A DNA stretch of 64,000 nucleotides from Komagataeibacter medellinensis NBRC 3288 (GTDB lineage: Bacteria; Pseudomonadota; Alphaproteobacteria; Acetobacterales; Acetobacteraceae). The stretch spans positions 2,138,001 through 2,202,000 of the forward strand of contig NC_016027.1 of the NCBI RefSeq assembly GCF_000182745.2. Reading direction: 5' to 3'. Both the position numbers and the translations under genes were made by a program. The stretch's first letter is position 1, and each line of letters opens with the position of its first letter. The notes below the pieces were generated by a model. It searched no databases and had not been told where the DNA came from. It saw only the letters and a program-made list of their open reading frames with translations. Shown here piece after piece: positions 54,114 to 63,388 of this stretch.

Positions 54114-54776
54114 TCATTCTCGCCGCAGGACTTTGTCATTCATGAAGGCCGCGATCCGACCCGCGCGGAAGTCCGCGCGCAGGCGGTCTTCATCATATTC
54201 GGTGCGGACCCAGTCCATGAACGCAATGCGCCCTTCGGCTTCTGCCTGGTAGCGCAGGAAGAAGGCATCAAGCACTCCTGTGCGTGAAGTGTTGAAGTGG
54301 CCGTTCTTCCATGAAAGCTGGCGTAGCGCCTGTTGTGCCGTGCCCCCTTCGAACAAGATGACAAGCCCTGCCGCCAGCCCCGTGCGGTCTGCACCGGATT
54401 TGCAGTGCATGAGCATGGGAAAGCGGATGTCGTGGTAAATCCGCTCAAAGCGTTCTATGCGGTCACGGTGCGGGGCATTGCGGCTTTCAAATGCCATGTC
54501 GATATGGGTCAGGCCGATATTATGGGCCGCTTCGCGTGACAGGGCATCGGACCCGCATTTACGGTGCCCGCGCAGGTTGACCAGTGTTTTCAGCCCGTAG
54601 CGCCGCGTGGCCAGCCGTAGCCGCCATGGTGTCGGGTGGTTGCAGCGATAGACCCGGCCGGGAATGACCGTGCGGAAATTGGTCCAGGTCTGGCGCAGGA
54701 TCGCATGGTCCACGAACAGGCTGTCGATCCAGGCGCGGCTGCGGCCGGTGGGGGTGGACAGGTTTCCCTCAAACAC
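54114..54776 (-). CDS. tyrosine/dual-specificity protein phosphatase
   Basis: 220 residues with the catalytic loop HCKSGADRTG (C125, R131) preceded by FPMLMH, the Cx5R signature of tyrosine phosphatases. VNLRGHRKCGSDALSREAAH and ARIDMAFE-type HIDMAFESRNAPHRDRIERF are typical of the bacterial Y_phosphatase3/DSP group; FRTVIPGRVYRCNHPTPWRL is the domain start. No signal peptide or membrane helix is seen, so it should act in the cytosol. Substrate unknown. It converges on the XRE gene, 10 bp apart. Confidence 0.83.
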   Translation of the reverse strand: MFEGNLSTPTGRSRAWIDSLFVDHAILRQTWTNFRTVIPGRVYRCNHPTPWRLRLATRRYGLKTLVNLRGHRKCGSDALSREAAHNIGLTHIDMAFESRNAPHRDRIERFERIYHDIRFPMLMHCKSGADRTGLAAGLVILFEGGTAQQALRQLSWKNGHFNTSRTGVLDAFFLRYQAEAEGRIAFMDWVRTEYDEDRLRADFRAGRIAAFMNDKVLRRE

Positions 54777-54807
54777 TGATCCTGTCCTTTCAGCTGGGGC
54801 GGATACG

Positions 54808-54843
54808 AAAAAGGCGCCGGATTTTTCACATCCAGCGCCCTTT
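54808..54843 (-). terminator. intrinsic terminator of the sdh operon
   Basis: On the reverse strand: AAAGGGCGCTGGAT, loop GTGAAAA, ATCCGGCGCC and a T-run. It lies about 30 bp behind the sdhB stop. Confidence 0.88.
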
Positions 54844-54872
54844 ACGTCAATCAGGAATGCATCAGCCCGGTA

Positions 54873-55655
54873 TCAGGCCTTGCGTTCAAGCTGCAGTTCC
54901 TTGATCCGCCCGATCGCCTTGGCGGGGTTCAGGCCCTTGGGGCAGGTCTGGGTGCAGTTCATGATCGTGCGACAGGCATAGAGCTTGAGCGGATCTTCCA
55001 GTGCATCCAGCCGGTCGCCCGTATGCTCGTCGCGGCTGTCGGCAATCCAGCGATAGGCCGCCAGCAGCGTTGCCGGACCAAGGTAGCGGTCGCCATTCCA
55101 CCAGTAGGACGGGCACGAGGTGGAGCAGCAGAAGCACAGGATGCATTCCCACATGCCATCCAGTTCGGCGCGTTCCTCGATGCTCTGGCGGCGTTCCGAA
55201 TCCGGCGGCGGCAGCGTGTCGGACTTGAGCCACGGCTCGATCGAGCGCAGCTGGGCATAGGCCCCGTCCAGATCCGGCACCAGATCCTTGATGACCGGCA
55301 TGTGCGGCAGCGGGTAGATCGCGATGTCTCCCTCAATGTCCCGGATGGGCTTGAGGCAGGCCAGCGTGTTCTCGCCCGCGATGTTCATCGCGCACGATCC
55401 GCAGATCCCCTCACGGCAGGAGCGCCGGAAGGTTAGTGTGGAGTCGACATCGTTCTTGATGTGGATCAGCGCGTCGAGCACCATCGGCCCGATCTTGTCC
55501 AGATCAATCTCGTAGGTATCGACCACGGGGTTCTTGTCGTCATCCGGGCTCCAGCGATAGATCCGGAAGTTCTTGACATTGCTGGCACCGGGCGTGGCCG
55601 TGAAAATGCGGCCTTTGCCCACCGTGCTGTTCTTTGGCAGTCTGAATTCGACCAT
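54873..55655 (-). CDS. sdhB: succinate dehydrogenase iron-sulfur subunit
   Basis: Passes electrons from SdhA FAD to ubiquinone. 260 residues with [2Fe-2S] ligands in [20 protein letters not shown] then AC, and the [4Fe-4S]/[3Fe-4S] ferredoxin half in [17 protein letters not shown] and [17 protein letters not shown]. Last gene of sdhC-sdhD-sdhA-sdhB. 26 bp behind the sdhA stop. Confidence 0.98.
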   Translation of the reverse strand: MVEFRLPKNSTVGKGRIFTATPGASNVKNFRIYRWSPDDDKNPVVDTYEIDLDKIGPMVLDALIHIKNDVDSTLTFRRSCREGICGSCAMNIAGENTLACLKPIRDIEGDIAIYPLPHMPVIKDLVPDLDGAYAQLRSIEPWLKSDTLPPPDSERRQSIEERAELDGMWECILCFCCSTSCPSYWWNGDRYLGPATLLAAYRWIADSRDEHTGDRLDALEDPLKLYACRTIMNCTQTCPKGLNPAKAIGRIKELQLERKA

Positions 55656-55681
55656 CGTCTCGTTCCTTTTCCGCCGTTACG

Positions 55682-57493
55682 TCAGTAGACGCGCTTCTTG
55701 GGGGGGAAGACCTGCACATCGTCGGTCAGCGTTTTCATGTGCACGGGGCGGTAGCTAAGCGTGACATCGCCCGCGTCGGTCATGTGGGCGACGGTGTGCT
55801 TCATCCAGTTCTTGTCGTCACGGTCGGGGTAGTCATCATGTGCCTGGGCACCCCGGCTTTCGTGGCGGGCATCGGCACCGGCCATGGTAACGGTGGCGTT
55901 GGCCAGCAGGTTCTCGAATTCCAGCGCTTCCATCAGGTCGCTGTTCCAGATCAGCGAGCGGTCATTGATCGAGATATCGGGGATTTCCGACCAGATTTCC
56001 TTGATCTTTTCCACACCCTGCGCAAGGCTTTCGGTATTGCGGAACACGGCGGCATGCTTTTGCATGGTACGCTGCAGTTTGCTGCGCATATCGGCAACAT
56101 GGGTTTTACCCTTGGCGTAGCGCAGGCGGTCGAAACGCGCGATCGCGGCATCCCCTGCGCCTTCGGGCAGCGGCCGGATCGTCTCCTCGCTCTTGATGGT
56201 GGCTGCGGCGCGCTGGGCAGCGGCACGGCCAAACACCACAAGGTCGAGCAGGGAGTTGGTGCCAAGGCGGTTGGCGCCATGCACCGACACGCAGGCTGCT
56301 TCACCCACCGCCATCAGGCCGGGCACCACCGCATCGACATCATCAGCCGTGGGGCGGATGACCTCGCCATGATAGTTGGTGGGAATGCCGCCCATGTTGT
56401 AATGCACCGTCGGCAGCACCGGCACGGGCTCCTTGGTCACGTCGATACCCGCGAAGATGCGCGCCGTTTCCGAAATGCCGGGCAGGCGTTCGTGCAGGAT
56501 TTCGGGGCCAAGATGCTCAAGGTGGAGCATGATGTAGTTCTTTTCCGGGCCACAGCCGCGACCTTCGTTGATCTCGATGGTCATGGCGCGCGAGACCACG
56601 TCACGCGATGCCAGGTCCTTGGCCGTGGGGGCATAGCGTTCCATGAAGCGCTCGCCCTTGGAGTTGGTCAGGTAGCCACCTTCGCCACGGCAGCCTTCCG
56701 TCAGCAGGCAGCCTGCGGGGAAGATGCCGGTGGGGTGGAACTGCACGAACTCCATGTCCTGCATGGGCAGGCCGGCACGGATCGCCATGCCGCCGCCATC
56801 ACCGGTACAGGTGTGGGCGGAGGTGCATGAATGGTAGGCGCGGCCATAGCCGCCAGTGGCCAGAACAACCTTCTGCGCACGGAAGCGGTGCAGCGTACCA
56901 TCTTCCAGACACCATGCCATGACGCCACGGCACGCGCCTTCTTCATCCATGATCAGATCAATGGCGAAGTATTCGACAAAGAATTCGACGTTATGCTTGA
57001 GGCACTGCTGGTACAGCGTATGCAGGATGGCATGGCCCGTACGGTCGGCGGCGGCGCAGGCGCGGGGCACCGGCGCCTCGCCATAATTGCGCATGTGGCC
57101 ACCGAAGGGGCGCTGGTAGATCTTGCCATCTTCCGTGCGGGAGAAGGGCACACCCATGTGCTCGAGTTCCTGCACGGCAGGCACTGCCTCGCGGCACATG
57201 TATTCGATGGCGTCCTGGTCACCCAGCCAGTCCGATCCCTTGACGGTATCGTACATGTGCCAGCGCCAGTTATCCTCGGCCATGTTGCCAAGCGATGCGC
57301 CAATGCCGCCCTGGGCGGCCACGGTATGGCTGCGTGTGGGGAAAACCTTGGTCACGCAGGCGGTCTTGAGGCCAGCGGCCCCCATGCCCAGCGTGGCCCG
57401 GAGGCCGGAGCCACCAGCGCCTACGACAACCACGTCATATGCGTGGTCAACAACCCTGTAGGAGCCGGTGAGTGGTGAAGTGGTCGCGTTCAT
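55682..57493 (-). CDS. sdhA: succinate dehydrogenase flavoprotein subunit
   Basis: Oxidises succinate to fumarate (TCA cycle and respiratory complex II). 603 residues: FAD site [20 protein letters not shown], covalent-FAD His in [20 protein letters not shown], active-site residues in [25 protein letters not shown], and FAD/succinate end [20 protein letters not shown]. It starts 98 bp after sdhD. Confidence 0.98.
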   Translation of the reverse strand: MNATTSPLTGSYRVVDHAYDVVVVGAGGSGLRATLGMGAAGLKTACVTKVFPTRSHTVAAQGGIGASLGNMAEDNWRWHMYDTVKGSDWLGDQDAIEYMCREAVPAVQELEHMGVPFSRTEDGKIYQRPFGGHMRNYGEAPVPRACAAADRTGHAILHTLYQQCLKHNVEFFVEYFAIDLIMDEEGACRGVMAWCLEDGTLHRFRAQKVVLATGGYGRAYHSCTSAHTCTGDGGGMAIRAGLPMQDMEFVQFHPTGIFPAGCLLTEGCRGEGGYLTNSKGERFMERYAPTAKDLASRDVVSRAMTIEINEGRGCGPEKNYIMLHLEHLGPEILHERLPGISETARIFAGIDVTKEPVPVLPTVHYNMGGIPTNYHGEVIRPTADDVDAVVPGLMAVGEAACVSVHGANRLGTNSLLDLVVFGRAAAQRAAATIKSEETIRPLPEGAGDAAIARFDRLRYAKGKTHVADMRSKLQRTMQKHAAVFRNTESLAQGVEKIKEIWSEIPDISINDRSLIWNSDLMEALEFENLLANATVTMAGADARHESRGAQAHDDYPDRDDKNWMKHTVAHMTDAGDVTLSYRPVHMKTLTDDVQVFPPKKRVY

Positions 57494-57591
57494 TTCTTGG
57501 ACGTGTCCCGATGCTCGTTCGGACGGCCGGCGGCATGAACCGCCCGCCTGCCCGCGAATGTCATGTTCAGCGCGAAAGGGGTACCGGGGGC

Positions 57592-58023
57592 TCAGCCCGC
57601 GGCAACCTGCCCCTTCGTGCTGCCGGCAAGGGCCAGCTTCAGTACGGAAACCGTGCCGAACAGCCCCAGAAGGAAGACGATCCCCTTCATCAGCAGCCCT
57701 GCGGGCAGGTGCGCCTTGCCGTGCACGTAGTCATCAATGATGACCTGCAGCCCAAGCTGGGTGTGGTAGAAGGTCAGGATCACCAGCGACAGCATCATGG
57801 TCGTGTTGAATGGATGCGCGCCCCACTTCGCCACTTCCGGCTGGGATGCGCCCGCCAGACGGAACACCTGGATCACGAACCAGCCCGACAGCGGCACAAG
57901 GGCCACCGCCGATGCACGTTCCGCCCACCAGTGGCCAACACCGGCCTGACCCGAGCCCAGGCCGCGTGCCCGCGAAAGCTGGGAACGCATGACCGTGATA
58001 TGTGGCTTCTTCATATTGCTCAT
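57592..58023 (-). CDS. sdhD: succinate dehydrogenase membrane anchor subunit SdhD
   Basis: Small hydrophobic anchor, 143 residues, with three helices; the haem/quinone side is marked by [19 protein letters not shown] (His near the second helix). The first helix is [20 protein letters not shown]. It starts 2 bp after the sdhC stop. Confidence 0.93.
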   Translation of the reverse strand: MSNMKKPHITVMRSQLSRARGLGSGQAGVGHWWAERASAVALVPLSGWFVIQVFRLAGASQPEVAKWGAHPFNTTMMLSLVILTFYHTQLGLQVIIDDYVHGKAHLPAGLLMKGIVFLLGLFGTVSVLKLALAGSTKGQVAAG

Positions 58024-58025
58024 GG

Positions 58026-58484
58026 TCAGGATGCCTTCTTGCGGGAACGACAGATCGCGACACCAAGGATGGTGGTCACCAGCGCCAGCGTCGTGCCCAC
58101 GGTCACGCCCACGGCCACCGGGCCATCATCGTTGATTTCCTTTTTGGAGAAGCGGTAGCCGCTGTCCCACGCAAGGTGGCGCAGCCCCGCCACGAAGTGG
58201 TAGACCAGCGCCAGCGCCCACCCGGCCAGCAGCAGCTGCCCCAGCGGGTTGCCGGTGACCTTCTGCACCTTGCTGAAAGATTTGGGTCCCTTCGCCGCCG
58301 CGTTGATCCAGCACAGCCCAAGTGCCGAGCCGCCCGCGGCTGCAACACCGGCGGCGCGGTTTGCGATGGAAAGAAACATGGAAAGACGGAAGCGGTAGAC
58401 CTGGAGGTGTGGGGACATAGGCCGCCTGGTCAGAGTTCCGTCGCTTCGCTGCCCTACATAGAGCGCATCACGGACATCCTGCAT
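58026..58484 (-). CDS. sdhC: succinate dehydrogenase cytochrome b556 subunit SdhC
   Basis: 152 residues. The quinone-site block RPMSPHLQVYRFRLSMFLSI and the haem-ligand region ALVYHFVAGLRHLAWDSGYR identify SdhC. The preferred start ATG 58482-58484 gives the usual short hydrophilic N-terminus; the frame is open 45 codons further. It opens the sdhCDAB operon, 187 bp behind asd. Confidence 0.93.
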   Translation of the reverse strand: MQDVRDALYVGQRSDGTLTRRPMSPHLQVYRFRLSMFLSIANRAAGVAAAGGSALGLCWINAAAKGPKSFSKVQKVTGNPLGQLLLAGWALALVYHFVAGLRHLAWDSGYRFSKKEINDDGPVAVGVTVGTTLALVTTILGVAICRSRKKAS

Positions 58485-58632
58485 GGTCGTCTCGTCAATT
58501 TCCCTGTTATGGCTTCGGTTTGTTCCGTCGCCTTGTCTGAATTCGGTCCTACGCCCGGCAGAAGTCCGGGTCAACGCACGCCCGGAACACGAGGTTGAGA
58601 GACGCCCGGCCATCGCCACGGCGGTACAACCT

Positions 58633-58662
58633 CGCCAGACCGCCGTTCAGGGCAGTCTGGCG
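58633..58662 (-). terminator. hairpin behind asd (possible terminator)
   Basis: CGCCAGAC (58633-58640) pairs with GTCTGGCG (58655-58662) round a 14-base loop. It lies just behind the asd stop in the gap before sdhC. No T-run follows, so it may be a processing or Rho-dependent site. Confidence 0.4.
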
Positions 58663-58671
58663 GGGTGTATG

Positions 58672-59691
58672 TCAGTGCCCGAGCAGGTCGAGGGCGACCA
58701 TCGTCTCGGCAATCTGGACCGCGTTCAGTGCCGCGCCCTTGCGCAGGTTGTCGGCTACACACCAGAAGCCGAGTCCGTTGGGCACGGTCGGGTCAATGCG
58801 CAGGCGCGAGACATAGGTCGCATCTTCGCCTGCCACCTCAAGCGGAGTGGCGTAGCCGCCATCCTCGCGCTTGTCGTGCAGCACCACGCCCGGCGCTTCG
58901 CGCAATGCGGCGCGGGCGCGTTCAATATCAACGGGTTCCTCGAATTCCACCGTCACCGCCTCGGCATGGCCAATGAACACGGGAACCCGCACGCAGGTGG
59001 CGAAAACCGCAATGTCGGGATCAAGGATCTTGCGGGTTTCGACCGTCATCTTCCATTCTTCCTTGGTCGCGCCGTCATCCATGAAACGGTCGATGTGGGG
59101 AATGCAGTTGAAGGCGATCTGCTTGGTGAACTGCTCGGCCTTGAGCGGGTCGCCCACCAGGCTGCCACGGGACTGGTTGAACAGTTCGTCCATGCCGCTC
59201 TTGCCCGCACCGGCCACGGCCTGATAGGTCGCCACCACAACGCGCTTGATTGTGAACAGGTCATGCAGAGGCTTGAGTGCAACCACCATCTGGATGGTCG
59301 AGCAGTTGGGGTTGGCAATGATGCCGCGCTTTGCCTTCTTCACATCGTTGGGATTGACCTCGGGCACCACCAGCGGCACATCCGGTTCCATGCGGAAGTG
59401 GGATGTGTTGTCGATCACGATGCAGCCAGCCTTGGCCGCGCGCGGCGCATGCTTGGCCGAAACCGCGCCGCCGGGCGAGAAGAGGGCGACATCCCAGCCG
59501 GTGAAGTCGAAGGTCTCGAGGTTCTGGACCTTGAGCACTTTCTTGTCGCCAAACGAGACTTCCTTGCCCGCCGAGCGGGCGGAGGCGAGGGCCACGATCT
59601 CATCCACAGGGAACTGGCGCTCGGCCAGAGTCTTGAGGATTTCGCGCCCCACAGCGCCGGTGGCACCCACCACCGCAACGCGGTAACCCAT
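58672..59691 (-). CDS. asd: aspartate-semialdehyde dehydrogenase
   Basis: Reduces aspartyl phosphate to aspartate semialdehyde on the path to lysine, threonine, methionine and diaminopimelate. 339 residues: NADP motif VAVVGATGAVGREILKTLAE, catalytic Cys in IIANPNCSTIQMVVALKPL, and substrate/His region CVRVPVFIGHAEAVTVEFEE. ATG 59689-59691 follows AGGAAAG; the frame is open 11 codons upstream. It lies upstream of sdhC on the same strand. Confidence 0.97.
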   Translation of the reverse strand: MGYRVAVVGATGAVGREILKTLAERQFPVDEIVALASARSAGKEVSFGDKKVLKVQNLETFDFTGWDVALFSPGGAVSAKHAPRAAKAGCIVIDNTSHFRMEPDVPLVVPEVNPNDVKKAKRGIIANPNCSTIQMVVALKPLHDLFTIKRVVVATYQAVAGAGKSGMDELFNQSRGSLVGDPLKAEQFTKQIAFNCIPHIDRFMDDGATKEEWKMTVETRKILDPDIAVFATCVRVPVFIGHAEAVTVEFEEPVDIERARAALREAPGVVLHDKREDGGYATPLEVAGEDATYVSRLRIDPTVPNGLGFWCVADNLRKGAALNAVQIAETMVALDLLGH

Positions 59692-59974
59692 GATGTTCTT
59701 TCCTGTCCTGTCATGCCCGGCCATTCAGGCAAAAGGCCGGGGCCGGATAACTGTAGCGACACCTAGAGCCTGTGCTGCGAAGGTGCAAGCAGCACGACTG
59801 GCCCAAAACCGGGAATCGAATCGGGGGTAAGGTCAAGGTTGCCCGTGCCATGCGGTGCTAGGCATTGCCCATCGGTGCGTGCCCGGTGCACGCTTGATCC
59901 ATTGCGCCAGCGCGCAGGCGGTTTATTCCGCCTGTTCAACATGTGGCGCACAGGCAAGGACGGTTAGAGAGATC

Positions 59975-61525
59975 ATGCCCCTATCATCTGACATTTCCAC
60001 AACACCTGCTTCCGCGGCCCCGCATCCTGTCATGCCCGCGGGCGTGCGCCCGGCCCCCGCATGCACCCTGGTCATATTTGGCGCGCATGGTGACCTGACC
60101 AAGCGGCTGCTCATGCCGGCGCTTTACAATCTGGCGGGCAACCGGCTGCTGGACGCGGATTTCCGCATCATTGGCGTGGATCGCGTGGACAGCACCACCA
60201 AGCAGTGGCGCGACGGGCTGACTGCGATGATGCAGTCCTTCACCACTGATCCCAATGCGGAGTTCCATCCCCCCAGCATCGATGCCGCGCAATGGGACTG
60301 GCTGGCGGAGCGGCTGGAATACGTGCAGGCGGATTTCACGGATGTGGACGCCATTCGCGCGCTGGGGGAAAAGCTGCCCGGCAACGCCATTTTCTACCTT
60401 GCCATCCCCTCGCGCTTTTTTGCTCCCGTGGTGGAAACGCTGGGCAAGGCCGCTGTCGTTACGCAGAAGGAAGGTGCTTTCCGCCGCGTGGTGATTGAAA
60501 AGCCGTTCGGATCAGACCTGGCCAGTGCGAAGGAACTCAACCGCCGCGTGCTGTCCGTGCTGGACGAGTCGCAGGTTTTCCGAATCGACCACTTCCTGGG
60601 CAAGGAGACGGTGCAGAACATCCTCGCCATGCGGTTTGGCAACCTGATATTCGAGCCACTGTGGCGCAATGAATACGTGGATCATATCGAGATCACCGCC
60701 GCCGAGACCATTGGCGTGGAACAGCGCGGCGCGTTTTACGAACCCACCGGCGCGCTGCGCGACATGGTGCCCAACCACCTATTCCAACTGTTTGCCATGG
60801 TGGCGATGGAACCGCCCAACACATTCGATGCCGAAAGCGTGCGCAATGCCAAGGAACAGCTGTTCGAGGCCGTGACCCCGATCGACCCGGCGGATGCGGT
60901 GCGCGGGCAGTACGTGGCGGGCACGGTGGAGGGCAAACCGATGGTCGGCTACCGCGAAAGCCCCGGCGTCGCCCCCCACAGCAATACCGAGACCTATGTG
61001 GCGCTCAAGCTGCATGTGGAGAACTGGCGCTGGGCGGGAGTGCCGTTCTACCTGCGCACCGGCAAGGGGCTGGGTGGCCGCCGCACGGAGGTGGTGGTCC
61101 AGTTCCGCAAGCCGCCCATGTTGATGTTCCATAATACCGAGACGGACGAACTCCCCCCTAACCGCATCATCCTCAACATCCAGCCCGCTCAGGGGCTGAC
61201 GGTGGAACTGGGGGCCAAGAAGCCGGGGCCAGAAATGGACCTGACCGATGTGCAGGCTCGCTTCCGTTACGAGGACAGCTTCGCCGCAAGCCCCAATGTG
61301 GGATATGAGACCCTGCTGTATGACTGCCTGATTGGCGATGAAACCCTGTTTCAGCGCGCCGATAATATCGAGGCGGCATGGAAGGCGGTCGATCCCGTAC
61401 TGCAGGCCTGGGCGCAGGATGGTGCAGGGCCGGAACCCTATGCTGCGGGCACAACCGGCCCGAAGAGGGCCGATGAACTGCTCCAGCGCGACGGGCGGAC
61501 ATGGTACCCGCTTGACGGGGCATAA
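59975..61525 (+). CDS. zwf: glucose-6-phosphate 1-dehydrogenase
   Basis: First step of the oxidative pentose phosphate pathway, giving NADPH; central in acetic acid bacteria, which lack a complete glycolysis. 516 residues with cofactor site LVIFGAHGDLTKRLLMPALY, catalytic RIDHFLGKETVQNILAMRFG, and EPTGALRDMVPNHLFQLFAM. ATG 59975 follows AGAGAG; 40 further codons are open but overlap no conserved part. An Ala/Pro-rich N-terminal extension (about 30 residues) precedes the fold. The 283-bp upstream gap holds no other gene. Confidence 0.97.
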   Translation: MPLSSDISTTPASAAPHPVMPAGVRPAPACTLVIFGAHGDLTKRLLMPALYNLAGNRLLDADFRIIGVDRVDSTTKQWRDGLTAMMQSFTTDPNAEFHPPSIDAAQWDWLAERLEYVQADFTDVDAIRALGEKLPGNAIFYLAIPSRFFAPVVETLGKAAVVTQKEGAFRRVVIEKPFGSDLASAKELNRRVLSVLDESQVFRIDHFLGKETVQNILAMRFGNLIFEPLWRNEYVDHIEITAAETIGVEQRGAFYEPTGALRDMVPNHLFQLFAMVAMEPPNTFDAESVRNAKEQLFEAVTPIDPADAVRGQYVAGTVEGKPMVGYRESPGVAPHSNTETYVALKLHVENWRWAGVPFYLRTGKGLGGRRTEVVVQFRKPPMLMFHNTETDELPPNRIILNIQPAQGLTVELGAKKPGPEMDLTDVQARFRYEDSFAASPNVGYETLLYDCLIGDETLFQRADNIEAAWKAVDPVLQAWAQDGAGPEPYAAGTTGPKRADELLQRDGRTWYPLDGA

Positions 61526-61530
61526 AAGAC

Positions 61531-61610
61531 AGAAGTTTCTGGTGAAGATTTTTTCAAAAATCTTCACCAGAATATCGCTTTTTTGAAAAAGGCCGTACCC
61601 GGAAACTTGT
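61531..61610 (+). repeat. dispersed two-hairpin intergenic repeat, copy G
   Basis: AGAAGTTTCTGGTGAAGATT opens it; the first hairpin is perfect (GGTGAAGATTTTT/AAAAATCTTCACC), the second, CGCTTTTTTG/AAAAAGGCCG, is imperfect, followed by TACCCGGAAACTTG. It lies 5 bp behind the zwf stop, in front of a normal terminator. Confidence 0.88.
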
Positions 61611-61613
61611 ATT

Positions 61614-61650
61614 AAAAAAGCCCGCTCCTTTCATGGGAGCGGGCTTTTTT
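61614..61650. terminator. bidirectional terminator between zwf and the Spy-like gene
   Basis: A-run, GCCCGCTCC, loop TTTCAT, GGGAGCGGGC and T-run. It serves convergent zwf and the Spy-like gene. Confidence 0.9.
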
Positions 61651-61665
61651 GTGGCTGCAGACAGA

Positions 61666-62160
61666 TTACTGCGCTGCCGCGGCGCGGGCCTGCTGCTGTT
61701 CGGCATGCTCGGTATCGCCCTGCGCGAACAGGGTATCGGCATTCTTGCGCTGCTTCTTGCTGAAGCTGTCATACAGGCTGGCGAAGGCGGAGTTCAGGGT
61801 CTGCATGTCCCGTGCGCGCTCTTCCACCAGATCGGCATAGGACTGCATGTTCTCCACCGCGTTCATCTGCGGCAGCTTTTCACGGCGGGCCTCGATGGCA
61901 TCATGCAGGCGCTGGCCGTTGGCGCGCATGTCCTCAGCAAAGGGCGTCCACAGGGCTTCCTGCTTCTTGGTAATGCGCAACTGGTCATGCAGGGCCTTGA
62001 TATGGGCCTCGACCTGCTCCGGCGCCAGGTCACGCGGTGTATGCGCCAGTGATGCGGTCGGGTTGGAGGCTGTCGGCTGCGGGGTGGCAGGCACCTGCGC
62101 CATGGCCATGGCGGGAAGCAGGATTAGGGCGGCGGCAGGCACGAAACGGCGGAGCATCAT
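61666..62160 (-). CDS. Spy/CpxP-like periplasmic LTXXQ protein
   Basis: 164 residues. A signal peptide (MMLRRFVPAAALILLPAMAM A) precedes a low-complexity stretch and an all-helical domain with the LTxxQ-type repeats (LRITKKQEALWTPFAEDMRA, NSAFASLYDSFSKKQRKNAD). Spy and CpxP are periplasmic chaperones induced by envelope stress. The Gln/Ala-rich end (EHAEQQQARAAAAQ) is short. A small Gly-rich exported protein is encoded 57 bp upstream on the same strand. Confidence 0.78.
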   Translation of the reverse strand: MMLRRFVPAAALILLPAMAMAQVPATPQPTASNPTASLAHTPRDLAPEQVEAHIKALHDQLRITKKQEALWTPFAEDMRANGQRLHDAIEARREKLPQMNAVENMQSYADLVEERARDMQTLNSAFASLYDSFSKKQRKNADTLFAQGDTEHAEQQQARAAAAQ

Positions 62161-62217
62161 GGTATTTATTTTCCTTGGCTGGGATGATCAATGTGCGGTG
62201 TGGCATGCCACAGCGGT

Positions 62218-62574
62218 TCAGTAACCGCCGCCATACGGGTAGTAATACGGGTAGTAGGCTGGCGGTGGAGGCGGGGGCGGCGGGGCCGGGTAATAGGCGG
62301 GCGGCGGGGCAACCGCACCGCGTTCGGCCATCGCGCTGCCGAGCATGGCGCCAACAGCCAGCCCCGCGATCCCGCTGCCTATGGCCAGCCCCGCGCCGCC
62401 GCCCCGGCGGTGATCATGCCAGCCTCTACCATAGCCACGACCCGGCGGCGGGCCACCATGCCACCCAGGCCCCCCGCGGAAAGGCTGGGCGTGTGCTGCT
62501 GGTACGGCTGCCGCCATAATGCCCAGCGCCAGACTGGCGGACAGGAGGGATGCGGTCAGTTTGTGCAGATGCAT
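62218..62574 (-). CDS. exported Gly/His/Tyr/Pro-rich protein with glycine zipper
   Basis: 118 residues. A signal peptide (MHLHKLTASLLSASLALGIM then AAAVPAAHA) precedes Gly/His/Arg/Pro repeats (GGPGWHGGPPPGRGYGRGWH), a glycine-zipper segment (LAIGSGIAGLAVGAMLGSAM AE) and a Pro-run ending YYPYYYPYGGGY. It has the same three-zone plan as 3066-3437, so the two look like diverged paralogues. The start at 62574 is taken for the signal peptide; an ATG at 62595 is possible. It probably sits in the outer membrane or periplasm; function unknown. Confidence 0.7.
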   Translation of the reverse strand: MHLHKLTASLLSASLALGIMAAAVPAAHAQPFRGGPGWHGGPPPGRGYGRGWHDHRRGGGAGLAIGSGIAGLAVGAMLGSAMAERGAVAPPPAYYPAPPPPPPPPAYYPYYYPYGGGY

Positions 62575-62666
62575 GGCGCTTGGAAACCTCGACATGTCGT
62601 AAAACCGGATAACAGGACCATTCTGGTCCCTGCTCGTGCCTAAACGATGGTCGTGCGGCTGTCGCC

Positions 62667-63359
62667 CTATGCCACCCATGGCAGGCGTTTGGTCAGGGCG
62701 GATAACCGGTGGCGGCGCAGTTCGTTTCGTGCCCGGGTATCGTTTGTCATGTAATTAAGCTGGATGGTGTAGCGCGGCCCGACATAGGGCCGATGGCCAT
62801 GCCAGGTCTCCGGCCCGTTGGGAAAGACCAGAAGCGTGCCGTTTACGGGGGGGATCTCGGCGGCGAAATCCTCCAGGTCATCGGGGCCGCGCAGCAGGCG
62901 CAGGCAGCCTTCATGGCGCGACCAGGCATCGCCCTCGGACGCGGCGTTCAGGTACAGCAGCACGGTTACGCGCTTGCTGTCGGAGTCGCGGTGGATACGC
63001 CCGTCCCGTGCCCGCGTGCGGCCGCGAAGTGTCAGCATGGTGGGCGCGCCCTCAAGGTCCAGCCCGAACCTGCCCGCGATCAGCCCGCGCAGGCGTGGCC
63101 CCTCCAGTTCCGCCACCAGTTGTGTCATGAGCGGGGAGAGGCCGAGCGCCTGTGGCGGGAAGGACCCGCCCGAGCGGATGATGGGCAGGCTGGCAGTCAG
63201 GGCCTGCAGGTCCGCCTGCCTGATGAAATGCGGCACGACCATGTGGGGGAAAGGCGCGGTGGAAACGGGCGCGCCCTCAAATGCCGCATAGTCGGGGGTG
63301 ACGGGTTGGATCATGCCATCCTGCAAGCGCATCGGTTGAGGGGGCAAGATTAGGGCCAT
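62667..63359 (-). CDS. 2OG-Fe(II) oxygenase superfamily protein
   Basis: 230 residues. The Fe(II) ligands are visible in GRIHRDSDSKRVTVLLYLNA (H-x-D) and in FPNGPETWHGHRPYVGPRYT (distal His, then the 2-oxoglutarate Arg), with GTLLVFPNG as the strand before the distal His. This fits small bacterial double-stranded beta-helix dioxygenases of the prolyl-4-hydroxylase/PiuC type. Substrate unknown. It lies 93 bp upstream of the Gly-rich gene on the same strand. Confidence 0.8.
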   Translation of the reverse strand: MALILPPQPMRLQDGMIQPVTPDYAAFEGAPVSTAPFPHMVVPHFIRQADLQALTASLPIIRSGGSFPPQALGLSPLMTQLVAELEGPRLRGLIAGRFGLDLEGAPTMLTLRGRTRARDGRIHRDSDSKRVTVLLYLNAASEGDAWSRHEGCLRLLRGPDDLEDFAAEIPPVNGTLLVFPNGPETWHGHRPYVGPRYTIQLNYMTNDTRARNELRRHRLSALTKRLPWVA

Positions 63360-63388
63360 AACCGCCCCCTCGCAAGATGGTGCGCCTT

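Noticed and set aside
59763-59957. tRNA-like fragment: ATTCGATTCCCGG on the reverse strand near 59810-59830
   Set aside because: It resembles a T-loop but no acceptor stem, anticodon arm or CCA end can be drawn round it.
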